A stretch of 64,000 bases of DNA, taken from contig CAJFCV020000002.1 of assembly GCA_904066235.2 (NCBI GenBank), positions 4,216,001-4,280,000 on the forward strand, written 5' to 3'. Below, piece after piece: positions 1 through 12,748 of this stretch. Position 1 is the stretch's first letter, and each line of letters starts with the position of its first letter. The stretch comes from Bursaphelenchus xylophilus (Eukaryota > Nematoda > Chromadorea > Rhabditida > Aphelenchoididae). The notes beneath the pieces are model-generated. The model was not told the origin of the DNA and did no database searches. It saw only the letters and a program-made list of their open reading frames with translations. Both the position numbers and the translations under genes were made by a program.

Positions 1-2731
1 GGATTGGGACTGTACAGGTCCATCATGCCGTCGCCAAATTCATCATGCCAACTCGGCCCCATAATAAAATAATAAATCCAAAAAAATTGAGTGGCTCTAT
101 CATTTTGGCGCGCACTATGTAAGGAGATGTTGTTTCAGCGTAATGTTGTTCACGTCTGTTTTAAACATTAAAATTGACAGCGTTGTAATAGTCCGATGGA
201 ACAAAGCGTAGACAAAACTACCGTTCTCGATGAGTCGCGGGGGTAGCGAACGCCGATCGGTTACATAAATAAAAAAAATAGGTTCAAGAGACAACATATT
301 AGAGCACTCCGATCAACTTGCTTTTGTCTAACGTTTTCTGGTTTCTCTTCTTTTTGTGAGGCGTTTGTTAATTTCAATCCGCTTTCCCCCAACAGTTTAA
401 GTACCCTGAGTACACACAATTTTTCACACTCCCACAGAAACCCGGCGCGAATTTAGATTGATGTTTCCTAGCGCAGATTTGATCGTGTGTTTTGCTCCTT
501 ACAAAGGCTACCGGTGTTTAAGAGAGAGAGCGCTCATTTTTAAAATATCGGGCTTGACCGTAGCCTGTGGGCTTTTAAAATTGAGGAGTAAAATCCCGGC
601 AAAAAAATCACCTTTTCCTAAACGCATTCCGAAGAGATATAGCATAAAGACGTTTTTTGTATAAAGTAGGCTTAGCTGTGACCAATGTAAACGCTATAAC
701 CAAGTTCTGTACTGTAGATTAAACTGATGTGATTTAGCGAGTACTCTTGCATGAAAAGTTTAATTGTATACATATTTACTAACAACGGTAAAGTTTAATC
801 TGACGGCTGGTTTAACTCACCCCTATTTGAGCCACATACACTCACTCCTGTTTGAGTCACGGTTTCCACGGATTAAGCCATCCCGCGTGGCAAAAAAAAA
901 CTGAAGCGACATTTGGAAATTGACAAAAACAACAGATTAAAGTGAAGGTTGTCAAATAGCAAAAAAGATTTTGACCATTTTCAGCAAACGTTGCTTGTTG
1001 CACTATGAGTTTTACCTCCTCTTTTATAGCAATTACGTCAATTTAATCGCGCAAAAATTTGTTTATTTTTACTTCAATTTTACTTGGCCAATTTAGTCCA
1101 AAAGTTTTTCTCTAGCCTCACCCTGGAAAGTTTCCATAAGTTTATTGAAATGCATACCCAACCAAATTCAATGAATTTTCGCTGTGATTTTTATTAAAAT
1201 GTTCCTATAAAATGAAAACTGTACCTGCTCAAATGATATAATTTCTTCGAAAAAGCCCCTTGAAACCTTTCATCAACAAAACTGCCATGATTTTGCTTAT
1301 TTGTCCGCGTATTTAGCCATTCAAATCGCACTTCAGCTGTCTTTTGAACGATTGTTTCGATTTTGGAGGGTTCTAGTAGTAGCTCACGTGCTGGGTGCAA
1401 TTTTAAGAGCAGCACTTGAAAAAGGGGTCCGAAAAAAGTCATGCGTATTGACGACGGGGAATTTACGAAATAATTCCGACATTCGCAGAATCGACGAAAT
1501 ATACAATTGTCCTTCTCCGATCGCTCTTAAACCTGGACTGCATTTCGTTTCAGCCGGTGGTACTGTAGAAGTTTGATTGATGATTTTTCGTTGATCATTC
1601 TCCCTACAATTCGAGTTTAGAATAAATGTAGGATTTTAGTTTAATGATCAACCTTTCGTTGACGAAAATTAGCGGAATTTACGCTACAGTTACGGTTCTT
1701 AAATGATAAACAATTATTTGAGCAGTTAACGTGAAAAATCTCTATGGTGACGTTTAGTCGGGGTCTCACGTCACGTGGGAGTCGTCTCAATTTTTAAGAG
1801 TAATCACTATTTGATTTTCCAATTTAAAGTTCCTTAGGGTATCCTGATCGTTTTATTCTAGATTTTTTTGATTGTGAACCGATTTTCTGGGCCTAACCAA
1901 AAGGACTTCCAAACGGCATTTTTTTTTTGAAAATGGATAATCGATAGGTCCGTAACTTCTAACCACGTAATCATTTTCTGTTTTTGTTCTCCTTGGAACA
2001 ATTTGGCATTCCGATCTTCGTATGCGTCTAGTGAAAAATTTGCATAAAAATTATCCGAGCGCTTTGAAAATAGTGCAAAATTTCCCAAAATTTATATGAA
2101 AAGATTGGCGGGGATATGCAAATTTTTGCTCCAAAATACGAATTTCAAAATTCGACTTGCCACGTAAATTCAAATTTTGACCTTGAAAATCAAATTATTC
2201 GACCAAAACGTGGATTATGAAGTCACACCCACGTCAAAATCCTTCGGTGCCTTCTTGTGAGTGGTCGGTGATCAATATTTCTCTTTTGGAATCTTGGTGA
2301 GTTTAGGCTAGCTAACTCAAAAAAGGGATGATTTTTTTGATGCGATTATTGTTGTCCAACTCTAAACTATAAAGCATCTATTGAGGAAGTGAGTAGCATC
2401 ATCTGCGCTAATTTTAGAAAATTACGTTTTTGTAGATCATGACTTAACCGGATAAACATAACGCTCTCAGCAGCTGCGATAATTCAGAGGCGGAGCGAAC
2501 GCTTTTTTTCGTTTATAAAGAGGGTATCCTCAAAAAAGGGGAGGATACTGTGGGTTGCACGGTTTAAAATTTGCCATATTTTTTTATTACTGTAACTTTT
2601 TTCTTTTTTCGCGTCATTACGTGCCGTATACTTTCCCTCTCGTTGTTTTTGATCCTGAATACTTTTAGTCGATCAAAAAAGATCAGATCAATCCGCTTGG
2701 GAAGCCCGCAGACCACCTACACATCCTTGCC
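1..2731. other. Intergenic, AT-rich, no gene recognised
   Basis: The short open frames on both strands lack recognisable motifs, codon regularity or convincing splice structure. The last few hundred bases must hold the trehalase promoter and 5' leader, but no individual element stands out. Confidence 0.5.
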
Positions 2732-5700
2732 ATGACGTTGGACAAAATTGGTGTTACGGTAGTGCTATTACTACTTTTCGGTAAGTTTACTGCCATAATT
2801 GTTGTTTCCCTATCGTGGCTTCACAATGTGCACATTAGATACTGAAAAAAAGCGATTTCCTTTCAAGTAGCGTCTGCGATGTAGCCTAAAGTAAAGGAGT
2901 ATTTTTAAGTTTAAAAACTGTTTGCTGTCCCAGCTTTAAAACGCCTATCTCTATCCTTTTTGTGTCCTCATATGTCATATAACTCATATAATCTCCTCAC
3001 ATCAGGCTATGTGATATATATTCAGCCGAACACTTACTTTGAACAGCCTCTTCAACTTATAAGCCGGGAGCGCTATAACAGCCGGAAAGGTAATGATGGC
3101 AAAAATCTATACCTATTATACCTATAGGTATAACTCTATACCTATAGAATTACAAACACATTCGCCTAGATCGACCGAAGAGCACAAAATTTCAAATTTT
3201 ATACCATATGATTTAATAATATGTGGAGATTTTCAGCAAATTCCACCACTGCGGAAGATCACATTCCCGCCAGTTTCAAAGTCGACCAAATCGAAGGCCT
3301 TCACTATGCTTGTGACAACACCACCGCACCCCAAAACCACTTCATCTACTGTTCGGGGCGCATCCTTCAAGCCGTGCAAGCCTTCAAACTCTTTGAGGAC
3401 TCCAAGACTTTCGTCGACAAACCTATGAAATACAGCCCATTAGAAGTTTTGCAAAAGTTTGAGGAGCGATTTCCAGAGGATGAGAACATAACAAAGGAGG
3501 CTCTTCAAGAATTCGTCGATGAGAACTTTGAAGGGACGTGCCACGAATTAGCTGAGTAAGTAAATTAAGACAATATTACAGTGGGGGACCTGATCCAGTG
3601 GCAAAAAACGTACCATTTTGCATCCGGGAAGCATCAAAAATGTGGCAAAATGCTTCCTGCAAGTGAAAGAACTTCGTTTTTAAGGCCGCACACTTTCCCT
3701 TACAAAAAGAGCGGGCGCGTTTTTGAAATCGGAGTTTTTTCACTCGGAGAGGGAAGGATTTTGCCACATTTTGATCCTTCCCGGATGCAAAATGGTACGT
3801 TTTTTGCCACTGGATCAGGTCCCCTACTTTAGATGGCGTTTTTTTTGGGACAACCCGTGATATCGAGTCGTTTTTTTGGATGGTCAAAAAGAGAAACAAA
3901 CAAAATTTGTAATGCAGCTCAAAAAAAAATTCTGGCCGAATTTTAAAAACCACACATGAACACTTTTAATCCCTCTATTTTAGCTGTGAATTAGAAGATT
4001 GGAATCCGAACCCACCAAGCTTCAAAGACATTGCCAATCAAGACTACTTCAAATGGGCCACGGGTTTGAACGATATCTGGAAGAAATTGTGCCGTAAAAT
4101 GAACCCCGAGATCAAGAATGCGCCGGAACGCTACTCACTGATCTACGTGGAACATCCGTTCGTCGTTCCAGGCGGGCGATTCCGAGAGTTCTACTATTGG
4201 GACTCTTATTGGACCATCAAGGGATTGCTAGTGTCAGGTAGGCAAAGATTAACGAGAATGAGTGTAATCTCCGGGTTTTAGGAATGTACAAAACTGTAGA
4301 ACACATGCTTATGAACTTTGCTAGCATGGTAGAACAATATGGCATGATTCCGAACGGAGGGAGAGTCTACTATTTGACGCGTTCACAACCTCCACTTCTC
4401 GCTGGAATGTTTTTGGAATACTATAAAGCGAGCGGAAACAAAAAATTCGTTGAGAAATACTTGCCAGTCTTGGAAAAGGTAGGTCTTGTCCTTTTTCCAG
4501 AGTAAAACAACAAATCCTTAGCCTGGATAGCTCGTGAAGCAAGAGTTAACATGAATTCTTCAGGAATTTCAATTCTGGAACAGCTCTCGTAGAGTTGATG
4601 TCAAACTAAAATCCGGGGAAACCCACTCCGTCTTCCAATATCGCGCCGATTCAGATGCCCCAAGACCAGAATCCTTCAGAGAGGACGTCGAGATTATCAA
4701 ACAACTCACCTCCGATTCGAAGAAGAAGACGGTCTGGAAGGATCTGGCTTCTGCCGCTGAATCTGGCTGGGATTTCAGCAGTCGTTGGTTCGCAGACAAG
4801 CTGAGTTTGGCAACCATCGAGACAACGAATGTTGTGCCAGTCGACTTGAACGCGTACATCTGTTGGAATCTGAAGATCTTGCGACAATTTCACGATGAGA
4901 TTTCAGGTAATTCTTTTGCATCGTTGATTTTTTTGTCGAAGAAAAAGGAAATTTCGTGAGAGCGAAAAGCAACAACCGATTTTTTTCTTCTTTCTCTGCC
5001 CGCTCTCTTCCTTTTTTGTGTGTGCGCCCCCTTCCTCTCGCCACTCGACGAAAATAGAACGAGAAGGGAAGAGAGCCCGGTTTCTTTTCGAAATCAAAAC
5101 AGAGAAAAGCGGGGAAATCGTTGTTTCGCGGATCGCCACGGCTTTGACGAAATTCCCTTTTTATTTTGACGTGCATTCGTCTATTTTTTCATGGTATTCA
5201 TAATGTGTATCCTCATAAAATCTTTTTAGGGAACAAGGAGAAGGTTGACCAATTTGGAAAATTGCTTGATGCTCACCGCAGCGCTCTTCAAGCTGTCTTC
5301 TTCGTTGACAACGAGAATCAAACAGGATGGTTTGACTACAATCTGAGGTCGGAGGTGCACAATTTTGAATTCTACCCCAGTTCCGTAACTCCGTTGTTCA
5401 CAAAAGTGGTCGAAAATCTTGGGGCCGAGATGGAAGAGAAAATCTACAACAACATGAAGTTGAAGGGGGCTTTTAGCGAAGATGGAGGTGTTCCAACAAG
5501 GTGGGGTTTTTATTTTGTTTTGCTGTTTTAGGTATCTTAAATGATGTCTTCTTAGACTTCGCAAAAAGCCTAGAAATAGAATCGCTTTTTAGTCTTCGCA
5601 TAGTTTATTTCCAAATTCGAAAGCATGATGAGCCGTGGGTTGTTGGTCTGAGTTCTCGATATCAGTTTTTGATTTGTTTATTTCTTTTCGCTTTGGGCGT

Positions 5701-7967
5701 CCTCTGCGAGTAGGGCTTGGTGGGCAGCGTAGACTGTGCTAGTTTCCTCCCAATCATACGGAAATTCGTTTAGACGGAGGGTTTTGAGTGCGTGGTCAAG
5801 CAATTTTATAATGTATTTGTAATTCGGCTCATCAAAGTATCTGAAAATAATTTTGGATAGCAAATTTTCTATTCCCGTACCTCAATCTATCAATATATCG
5901 GAGCATTTCGATGTATTCGCGCGGACATCCACCTAGAAATTCCTTTAGTCCAACATCGAATCGGCTTCTCTCCTTGTAAATGCCGACCAATTCTTTGTTG
6001 TCGAAACTTCGCCAAGGTAGCGCGCCTTTGGTCAGTTCCACTTGTTGATACAACCAGGACTCCAAGTCGCACTTCCTCGACTCTTCCCGTGACACATGAC
6101 AGGAAAGAGGCGCATATCGGCATGTGCCTCGAAACCCACTGTACGGTCTTGGTTTTCGCACCGTGCCGTCTTCTTCGAGGAATCTTCGGGCCAGCCCAAA
6201 GTCGAACAGAAAGATGTTTCTGGAGTTTTTCTCGGGACCGGTTGCGTAGTTGGAGGGTTTTATATCTCTGAAAGCGTTCGATCATTCAATTGGAAGCTGT
6301 GTTTGCTTTATTCGAGCAAAAGAAAAATAATAGTACCTGTGAAGAAATCCGGAAATGTGCAATTCCCGAACTGCATCAACACACTGCTTTCCAACCCCCA
6401 ACGCACATCCCATTGTAAATTTGTTGTCGGGCATGGTCATCCGAAGGTCCATCAGACTCTTGCCCAGCAAGGTCATAACCAAGTACAGCTTGTTTGACGC
6501 AACTCCAGCCTCGATGCATCGGCAAAAATGCTTGCACCCTTTGGCAGCGACCTTGCGCAGAATCATGACTTCCATTTTGAGGACGTTGCCAGTATTGCGC
6601 TGCTCGCTCTTCATCGCGAACACTTGATTTCCATGGCCTTCCAATGTGACCTTGTACACAGCGCCAAATCCCCCTGAAAAGTTGCCACCGTTGAAGATTT
6701 CTTTGGCCAATAATTTGGGAAATATTGAGGCAAAGTTAATAGAACCCTTCCTAGCCGTATTGCTCTAGCCGGTCTATTACAAACAACTCACCTTCGCCAA
6801 GTTTTTCTACAATGGTGATCTTGTTGTCGATTATATCTCCTTCTTGAAAGTGGACAACACCCATTTTTTGGTCAACCGACCGCTCGATACGGCTGAAATT
6901 TACGCAAATGACGGAAAGAAGGCTGATTCTGAGGAAATTTTGAATTCGCTAAAATTTACAAAACTGAATGATCCTACTTTGAAACTTTATTTTGCTTCTT
7001 TCAGCCTCAAAAAGAACACCAACCAGCAGTGGGACTTCCCAAATGGATGGGCTCCACTAAACCACATGGTCATCCAGGCCTTTGTGAACGCGGAGTCATC
7101 GAATGTGCAAAAAGCAGGAATCGAATTGGCCAAAAAATGGCTTCACAATAACTTCCACACTTTTTCGAAGGCAAATGTAATGTGGGAAAAGTACGATGTG
7201 ACGGGCAAAGAAGGAGCTGGTGATGGTGGAGAATACGAGGTTCAGGTGGGTAGACATTTTTTTGAGAAGGAACATACTTCTATGGGGTATGGAGTTACAG
7301 GTCGAGTCATGTATCAAAAAAATCGTAAAATTTTTCTGATTCAGAATATGCAAAATTTAGCTGCCTAATTTTGGTTTGTCAGGGTAAAACAAATCCTCAG
7401 AACTTTTCTCGCAACAGCATGTAAATGCCCCTGATTTACATTGGAACTACTAATGAAGGTGTAGTATAAATCAAATTTGGTATTTTAAGGCTTGTCAAGA
7501 TACCAGGGTTTACTTTAGCTCAAAACAAGCCTTTTAATTCGTAAAAACTTGGTCAAAAGGGCATTTGCGTGGTGTTGAGAGAAAAATTCTGAGGGGTTTT
7601 TCGCCCTTACACACCAAAATTAGGCAGCTAATTTTAACATATTCTGAATCAGAAAAATTTTGCGAATTTTTTGATGTATGTCTCGACCTGTAACTCCATA
7701 CCCATAGAAGTACTTTCCTTGTGAGATGGATTTAAATGTGCCTTCGAACGCTGAATAATCTTTTTCCAGGCTGGCTTTGGATGGTCGAATGGCGTTGCGT
7801 TGGACCTGATAACTTCCCTTGGCTCTCGAATCTTCGAAGGGAAGCATCGAAAAATCGCCTACCATCCTAAAGCAGAAGCGTTTGTCTTCCATAGCGATTC
7901 CTCCAAATCTACCCAGAGCGTCACGTTAAACGTGTTCCTCCTCTGCTTAGGACGTCTATTGTATTGA
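2732..7967 (+). CDS. tre: Trehalase (GH37), secreted, possibly GPI-anchored
   Basis: Hydrolyses trehalose to two glucoses, normally at the cell surface. Exons: 2732-2780, 3237-3555, 3984-4237, 4282-4478, 4564-4906, 5230-5500, 7005-7245, 7770-7967; phases agree and give 623 aa. Exon 1 encodes a signal peptide (VVLLLLF core). Family signatures are intact: PGGRFREFYYWDSYW near residue 185, TRSQPPLL in exon 4, ESGWDFSSRW with the expected catalytic acid Asp343, QQWDFPNGWAP in exon 7, and GEYEVQAGFGWSNGV with the expected catalytic base Glu554. The C-terminus is hydrophobic (LNVFLLCLGRLLY), which fits a GPI-attachment signal but proves nothing. Intron 2 holds an inverted-repeat element, intron 6 a whole kinase gene on the other strand, and intron 7 a second repeat. 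The exon 6 donor is the weaker GTGGGG; exon 7 continues the family signature across it. Confidence 0.95.
3579..3830. mobile_element. Family A inverted-repeat element, copy 1 (trehalase intron 2)
   Basis: Long terminal inverted repeats begin CAGTGGGGGACCTGATCCAG and continue through GCAAAAAACGTACCATTTTG. There is no coding capacity. TTA lies directly left of the element; the right end is slightly degraded. Confidence 0.85.
4907..5229. other. Trehalase intron 5, possible decayed repeat
   Basis: Intron of 323 bp containing C/T- and G/A-rich tracts and ending near TTTTGACGTGC. It resembles family H elements in texture and at its right end, but no matching left terminus is visible, so it is not called as a member. 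Confidence 0.3.
5678..6864 (-). CDS. Casein kinase 1-family protein kinase (divergent, TTBK-like), nested in a trehalase intron
   Basis: Ser/Thr kinase of the CK1 superfamily. Exons on the minus strand: 6864-6792, 6673-6337, 6267-5881, 5840-5678, giving 319 aa. Exon 1 (MGVVHFQEGDIIDNK) joins exon 2 to form the glycine loop KLGEGGFGAVYKV. The catalytic lysine is in FAMKSE, the catalytic loop is LHRDIKPSNYATG formed across the exon 2-3 junction, and DFG is in FLFDFGLARRF. SWLYQQVELTKGALPW is the CK1-type lobe motif. Catalytic residues look intact, so an active enzyme is likely. CK1 families are strongly expanded in nematodes, often with sperm expression; that link is family knowledge, not seen here. 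The whole gene lies inside trehalase intron 6 (5501-7004) in antisense orientation. An ATG at the start of exon 2 is wrong because it would lose the glycine loop. Confidence 0.9.
7263..7724. mobile_element. Family B inverted-repeat element, copy 1 (trehalase intron 7)
   Basis: Terminal inverted repeats near TACTTCTATGGGGTATGG on the left and CCATACCCATAGAAGTACTT on the right, followed by GTTACAGGTCGAG-type inner repeats. The interior is AT-rich and non-coding. A second copy at about 38.4-39.3 kb is interrupted by a family C element. Confidence 0.8.
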
Positions 7968-8334
7968 TCTCGTAATTTTTAGTCTTTAAGATCGATTCTT
8001 GGATCTGTAATTTACACTTGTAAACATAGGAATTTATTGTGCAGAGTTCGAGTAAATAACCGAATTTATAAAAACGTCTTGCTTTATTTGAATAGTCAGT
8101 GTTCTCCTTAATGTACATAGAACATATCGAATTTGGTAGTGGCAGGTTATGCTTTATCATACGTCTTTTACCATATCACATGTCATAATACTGGTGACTG
8201 AGGGCTTTAATTATTTTTAATTGATTTGAGATTTATTTGAATAAATAAATTTTAAGTGTATAATGTGCGGAGAATTACAGATTTCCGGTTTTTAATAGAA
8301 AACCAAGCTTTTACATGGAAAAGTGACATTACTA
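7968..8334. other. Trehalase 3' flank
   Basis: AT-rich sequence with no gene. It contains the trehalase 3' UTR and AATAAA-like motifs near 8238-8250. Confidence 0.4.
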
Positions 8335-9258
8335 CAGGGTCTTTCAAGAAATGTGCAGGAAAGTAGGAGGCTATAACTTTCGGCGGAGGCGGCGCAGAGA
8401 GTTCGTTTTTGGAATATGTATTTTTCAGTGACATTATTTTTTGCCTACGAAATAACAAGCTTTTCGAGTGCAAACTGAGGTCGCTACGACCTTCTGAAGT
8501 AAAGGCATCTCTACCCCGAAAACCAGGGTTTTTCGGTTGAAAATGATCGAGAAATTTCAGAGTTTTTCGGTCGAAAATCACCGAGAAATGTCGGGTTTTT
8601 TGGGGGGTTTCGATAGAGCTGACGTTGAAAACAGGGAAGGGAATTGCCGACACGTTGAAAATTAAGCAAATATTCGGCTGCTCTTCATTCTGACACTTTG
8701 GCTAGCCAACCAGTTTTTGTTAGCAGTTTAAAAGTTTGGTTGCCATTCCTGTCCTTTGACGCCCATTACACCCTTTGACTAGTTTTTATAAGACTTCACA
8801 GCCATTCTGGTGCCTTGGCTAGCCGATTCCAGGTTCCTCAAACTCTAAATGATGTCACGCTTCTTCGCGGAAGTACCGAAAAATAAACTCGAAATCTGCC
8901 CCAAGTTGAGGCTAGCCGAATATTTGCTAAATTTCCAACGTGTTGGCAACATCCTTCCCTTTTTTCAACGTCAACTCTATCGGAACCCCTGAAAAAATCC
9001 GCCATTTCTTGGTGATTTTCAACCGAAAAAGACCGAAATTTCTCGATCATTTTCAACCGAAAAAACCTGGTTTTCGGGGTAGAGATGCCTCTACTTCAGA
9101 AGGTCGTAGCGACCTCAGTTTGCACTCTAAAAGCTTGTTATTTCGTAGGCAAAAAATAATGTCACTGAAAAATACATATTCCAAAAACGAACTCTCTGCG
9201 CCGCCTCCGCCGAAAGTTATAGCCTCCTACTTTCCTGCACATTTCTTGAAAGACCCTG
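8335..9258. mobile_element. Family D foldback element with ~350-bp arms
   Basis: Two long inverted arms (about 8335-8685 and 8910-9258) begin and end CAGGGTCTTTCAAGAAATGT / GACCCTG and are flanked by TA on both sides, as for Tc1/mariner insertions. Open frames across the arms are mirror images of each other and not genes. A 174-bp derivative lies at 53313-53486. Confidence 0.85.
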
Positions 9259-9260
9259 TA

Positions 9261-9451
9261 GTCCTTCCGGAAAGTCGCCGGACGGAAATCGGCGACATAC
9301 ACTGTGAGAAAAAACTCAGGGTGCGAGCGACAGCTCGAAAAAGCTTATTGCACAGTGCAAAAAGCCAAAAATTGCACAGTGCAAAGTGAACTTTCGATTT
9401 CGCAGAGTGCATGTCACCGATTTCAGTCCGGCGACTTTCCGGAAGGACCAG
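9261..9451. mobile_element. Family E inverted-repeat element, copy 1
   Basis: Terminal repeats GTCCTTCCGGAAAGTCGCC / GGCGACTTTCCGGAAGGACC enclose repeated TTGCACAGTGCAA motifs. It starts at the TA that also ends the family D element, so the two abut. TA follows the right end. Confidence 0.8.
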
Positions 9452-10065
9452 TATTAAATACTTTTTTCCAACACTTTCCGGATGTTGCATTTAAAATGAC
9501 CAAAGAACAAGTCCATTGTCTGTGAAATTTACTCAACATGAAAGGCAAATTACCCTGACCTCGAACTCTTGTCATATCGAGTTCGCGTCACTCAACCCGT
9601 CCCCACACGTTTCTCACGTAAACTACGCAATTTTTCGTTCGAGATTTGGTGTTCCTTCCGAGTCAATTTTAACCCGGAAAAGTGCGTTTTTTCAGTACAA
9701 AGCAAAAGGGCCGAGGGCGTGGACGGCCGCAGCTGAGATCCCTTCAAAAACGAACGAATGAAGTTGTTAATTGTTTCTTTCGTTTTGACAAATTTGTTTT
9801 CCCCCCTGGTCCGCTCTCTTCTGTAGACGATAACTTACCCTGTGGCCATTTGTATAAGCCTCCAAAAAAGAGTTTTGTTTTGACTCTTTTGGATCTCGTT
9901 ATCAACCTTGTTCATGGCTCGAATTTTCGTGGAATTTTGCGCATGTTTTTGGTCCGGCCAAATCCCGAAAATGGCTTGCGATTTCCAGTAGCCAAGATTC
10001 AGCGACCGGTGCGGACAAGGGAGTACTAGGCGGGCCAAAAAGTCGGAATTTTTGCATTGGCAATC

Positions 10066-10460
10066 TCTTGGCCAGAGATTGCCACGGCTCCGGAGCCGGC
10101 TCATGGCTCCGGCTCTGAGCGGCTCCCGAGCCCAAAGTCGGAGCCAGGCTTCACAGCGTTCAGAAAAGTAAAAATTTCGTGATCTTGTTAAAGCAATTGC
10201 TTGAAAAAATACTGAGAAGGATGTGTTGCGTACTTGCGACTTCAAAAACGTTGGGTGTGTCACCTCCGGCACCAATAACTTTTATTTTTGGAAAAATATT
10301 TTTTTAAAAAATTTTTGCACGGGAGCCGGTGCAGGAGCCGGAGATCTTTTTAAATTTTACACGGGAGCCGGAACTGCAAATTTGGCCCGGCTCCGGCTCT
10401 GGGAGCTAAGAACCGGAGCCGAGATTTTGACCGTGGCAATCTTTGGTCTTGGCCCGGCTA
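10066..10460. repeat. GC-rich foldback of GAGCCGG/CCGGCTC units
   Basis: Many copies of CCGGCTC and GAGCCGG lie in both orientations. GATTGCCACGG on the left has its complement CCGTGGCAATC near 10430, and GGCCAGAGATTG has a partly matching partner. This suggests a decayed foldback repeat of unknown family. Confidence 0.5.
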
Positions 10461-11380
10461 GTGCATGGCGAACAGGCTCTCATATAAATATATTATAGCA
10501 ACCGTGCCGATTTTTATGGCCCGGCCTGCCACCCACAAATTGGTCCGGTGGGAAAGGATAAAAAAATTTGGGTTTGTCTGCGAAAAGCTTTATTTTTGTT
10601 GAAATGTTGTTGTTCAATGGAATTGTTGTTTTGAAGCTGTAAGACATGTACAAACATTTAAAAAAATGTTTCCCACAGTGTATTAATAGAATATAACGCT
10701 CAAGCGCGTCGGTTTTCCAGGACATGCTGAAGAATGCAGAGCCTGATCGATTTGGCCTGATCACTACCTCTAAATTAATCCCAAAATATGGACTGATCTT
10801 TGAACCATGTGTTTGCATAGTTCGACTTTTCCCTCGGGGGTGCTGTTACGGTTCGTAGGAAGGGAACGTCACATAAAAATTAGAAATTAGACACCCCTTC
10901 TCTTCACTTTTACTGATCTGAATGGTCCCTGTTAGCAGGGTGACGAGAGGGTTATGATTCTGGGCCTCAAACCCGCTTGTTTTGGTGTTTTTGGGTGCCT
11001 ACTTCCTTGTGCCGGCGCTGTTTTTTTTGCGTTATTTTTACATCCATCCTGTACTAAGGTTAGACTGGACGCACAAAAAGAGTATTATCCAAAAAGGCGG
11101 GAACGCCCCCCAACGTTAACAAGGAACGTTCGGAGTGGGCGCGTTTTATGGCAAAACGCACGCAAAATGAGAGGCATTCAGAATTGCGAGTCAAAAAGAC
11201 ACGCTCTCGTTGCTCGTACTTGTTGAAATTTATAAGGAGGCGTGAGGATTAACCGACCCCTCCTTCAATGGAAGGAGGGCTTAGATGAGTAGGATTGAGT
11301 ATGGTGTTGATAGAGGAGTTAAACGGGGGATTAACTTGAGCTGGGGCTTAGATTCGATACATGGAATGGAATTGGTGATG

Positions 11381-11459
11381 ACAATACAATATGTTGACAA
11401 TAATTATACTTTTTTGCAGTGGGCAAAAAGTATAATTATTGTCAACATGTATTGTATGT
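11381..11459. repeat. Near-perfect hairpin, ~25-bp core stem, short loop
   Basis: ATGTTGACAATAATTATAC at 11391 is repeated in reverse complement ending at 11448, with one bulged T and a loop of about six bases (AGTGGG). Outer parts TACAAT/ATTGTA extend pairing to roughly 35 bp. It could be a pre-miRNA-like hairpin or a very small foldback element. Confidence 0.6.
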
Positions 11460-12517
11460 TACGAATCAGCGTCTCATTGCTAAAAAAGTTACTACACTCT
11501 TGATAAACTTCCAGGATTCGAATTTTTTAGATTTTTCGATCGAATGTTTTTTTGCCTGTCCAAAACTCCTCACTTTACGTATTTTATTGAAGGAACAGAC
11601 TCCTGGATAGGTCCTGGTAAACCGCAGGCGTCAATATTGTAAACAGATTTATGCATTTTCAAGTGTAACTAGGAGATTTGTGCACAAATAAAATCCGAAC
11701 ATTTGTCATCTACCACCATGTTCAAAATAGGCTTGGCAAAACGTTTGTCATCATGTATGAATACACGTACATCCATTGAATAACACACCGGGACAGCTGT
11801 TATGAAAGCACAGGTGGAATAAAACTCGTTTTAAATAAAACGAGTTCAAGAACCTTGAGTCTTCTGTGGGCATTTACCCTTGGAACAAACCTTCTTTTTC
11901 CAGCTGATTTTCATTCCTTATTTGTCCAACATTGACTTCGAAAATCGGCGTTTTTTCGCAAGAAAAAATCTTAATTGGGCCTTGAGACCAAACCTTTTGA
12001 ATTTTCATCCGAAGTCGGAAAGAGCGTTTTTTCGTTTTCGGCTTTTTCCAGAAAGAGTCATTTCCGTGAGCCAAAAAAAAGCGAAAGATGTGGAATTATC
12101 GTTGTTTGAACTTTTTCCGGAATTCTGCTTGGGGGAAATCAAGATTCTTATTTTTTTTATCATCCTATTATCCGACAAGAGCTCGTCGAGTATATTGAAC
12201 AAACTTTGGGTTATTGATGGACGGATTCTTTGATTTGTTTACAAGCTCAAAGGCCAAACATTTTGGACACATGGCGTTCATTTTTTGGAGCCACTGTTCT
12301 AACACGTTCCTGTACTTTATTTTTTTCAAAAGGTTATCTTTACTCGCGAGAACATTAATGACTTTATTTTGGGAAATAAACACGGTACGAAGGGTTTATT
12401 TCGTTATATTCAATCCAATTCTGATGCACCTGCATTTCGTCTGGAGTTTTGTCGCACTAAATATTTTAAAATTTCGAAAATTCCCTTGCTATCCGTAACT
12501 ATAAAACGGCCAAACAA

Positions 12518-12748
12518 TTGAAAAAAAGGAACGCGTTTGGGGGGAATTTGGAAGGTCTGGGAGATCCTTTCTCCCCCCGCTACACCCAAGATATAGTGGC
12601 TCCGGGGAACCAGAGGATTTCGAAATGGGAAGACACTGCGTTGGCATCTGGCGTTTACGTGCCAATCGCCGTTACGAAACGGGACCAGGCCACTTTAGGG
12701 GAGGATTGCATCATTGTGGACATCGGGGCGTGTCCAGCGAACGGGTGA
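12518..12748 (+). other. Unassigned open frame, possible gene relic
   Basis: A 76-codon frame of higher GC than its surroundings contains VAPGNQRISKW and EDCIIVDIGACP. I recognise no family. Similar-quality sequence continues in another frame to about 12850, as in a frameshifted relic. No splice sites make a longer gene. Confidence 0.2.

Noticed and set aside
3581..3953. Frames on both strands in the trehalase intron
   Set aside because: They mirror each other because they lie on inverted repeats of a transposon.
8940..9389. 149-codon frame
   Set aside because: It covers a foldback arm and part of family E; the same peptide appears inverted at 8252-8653.
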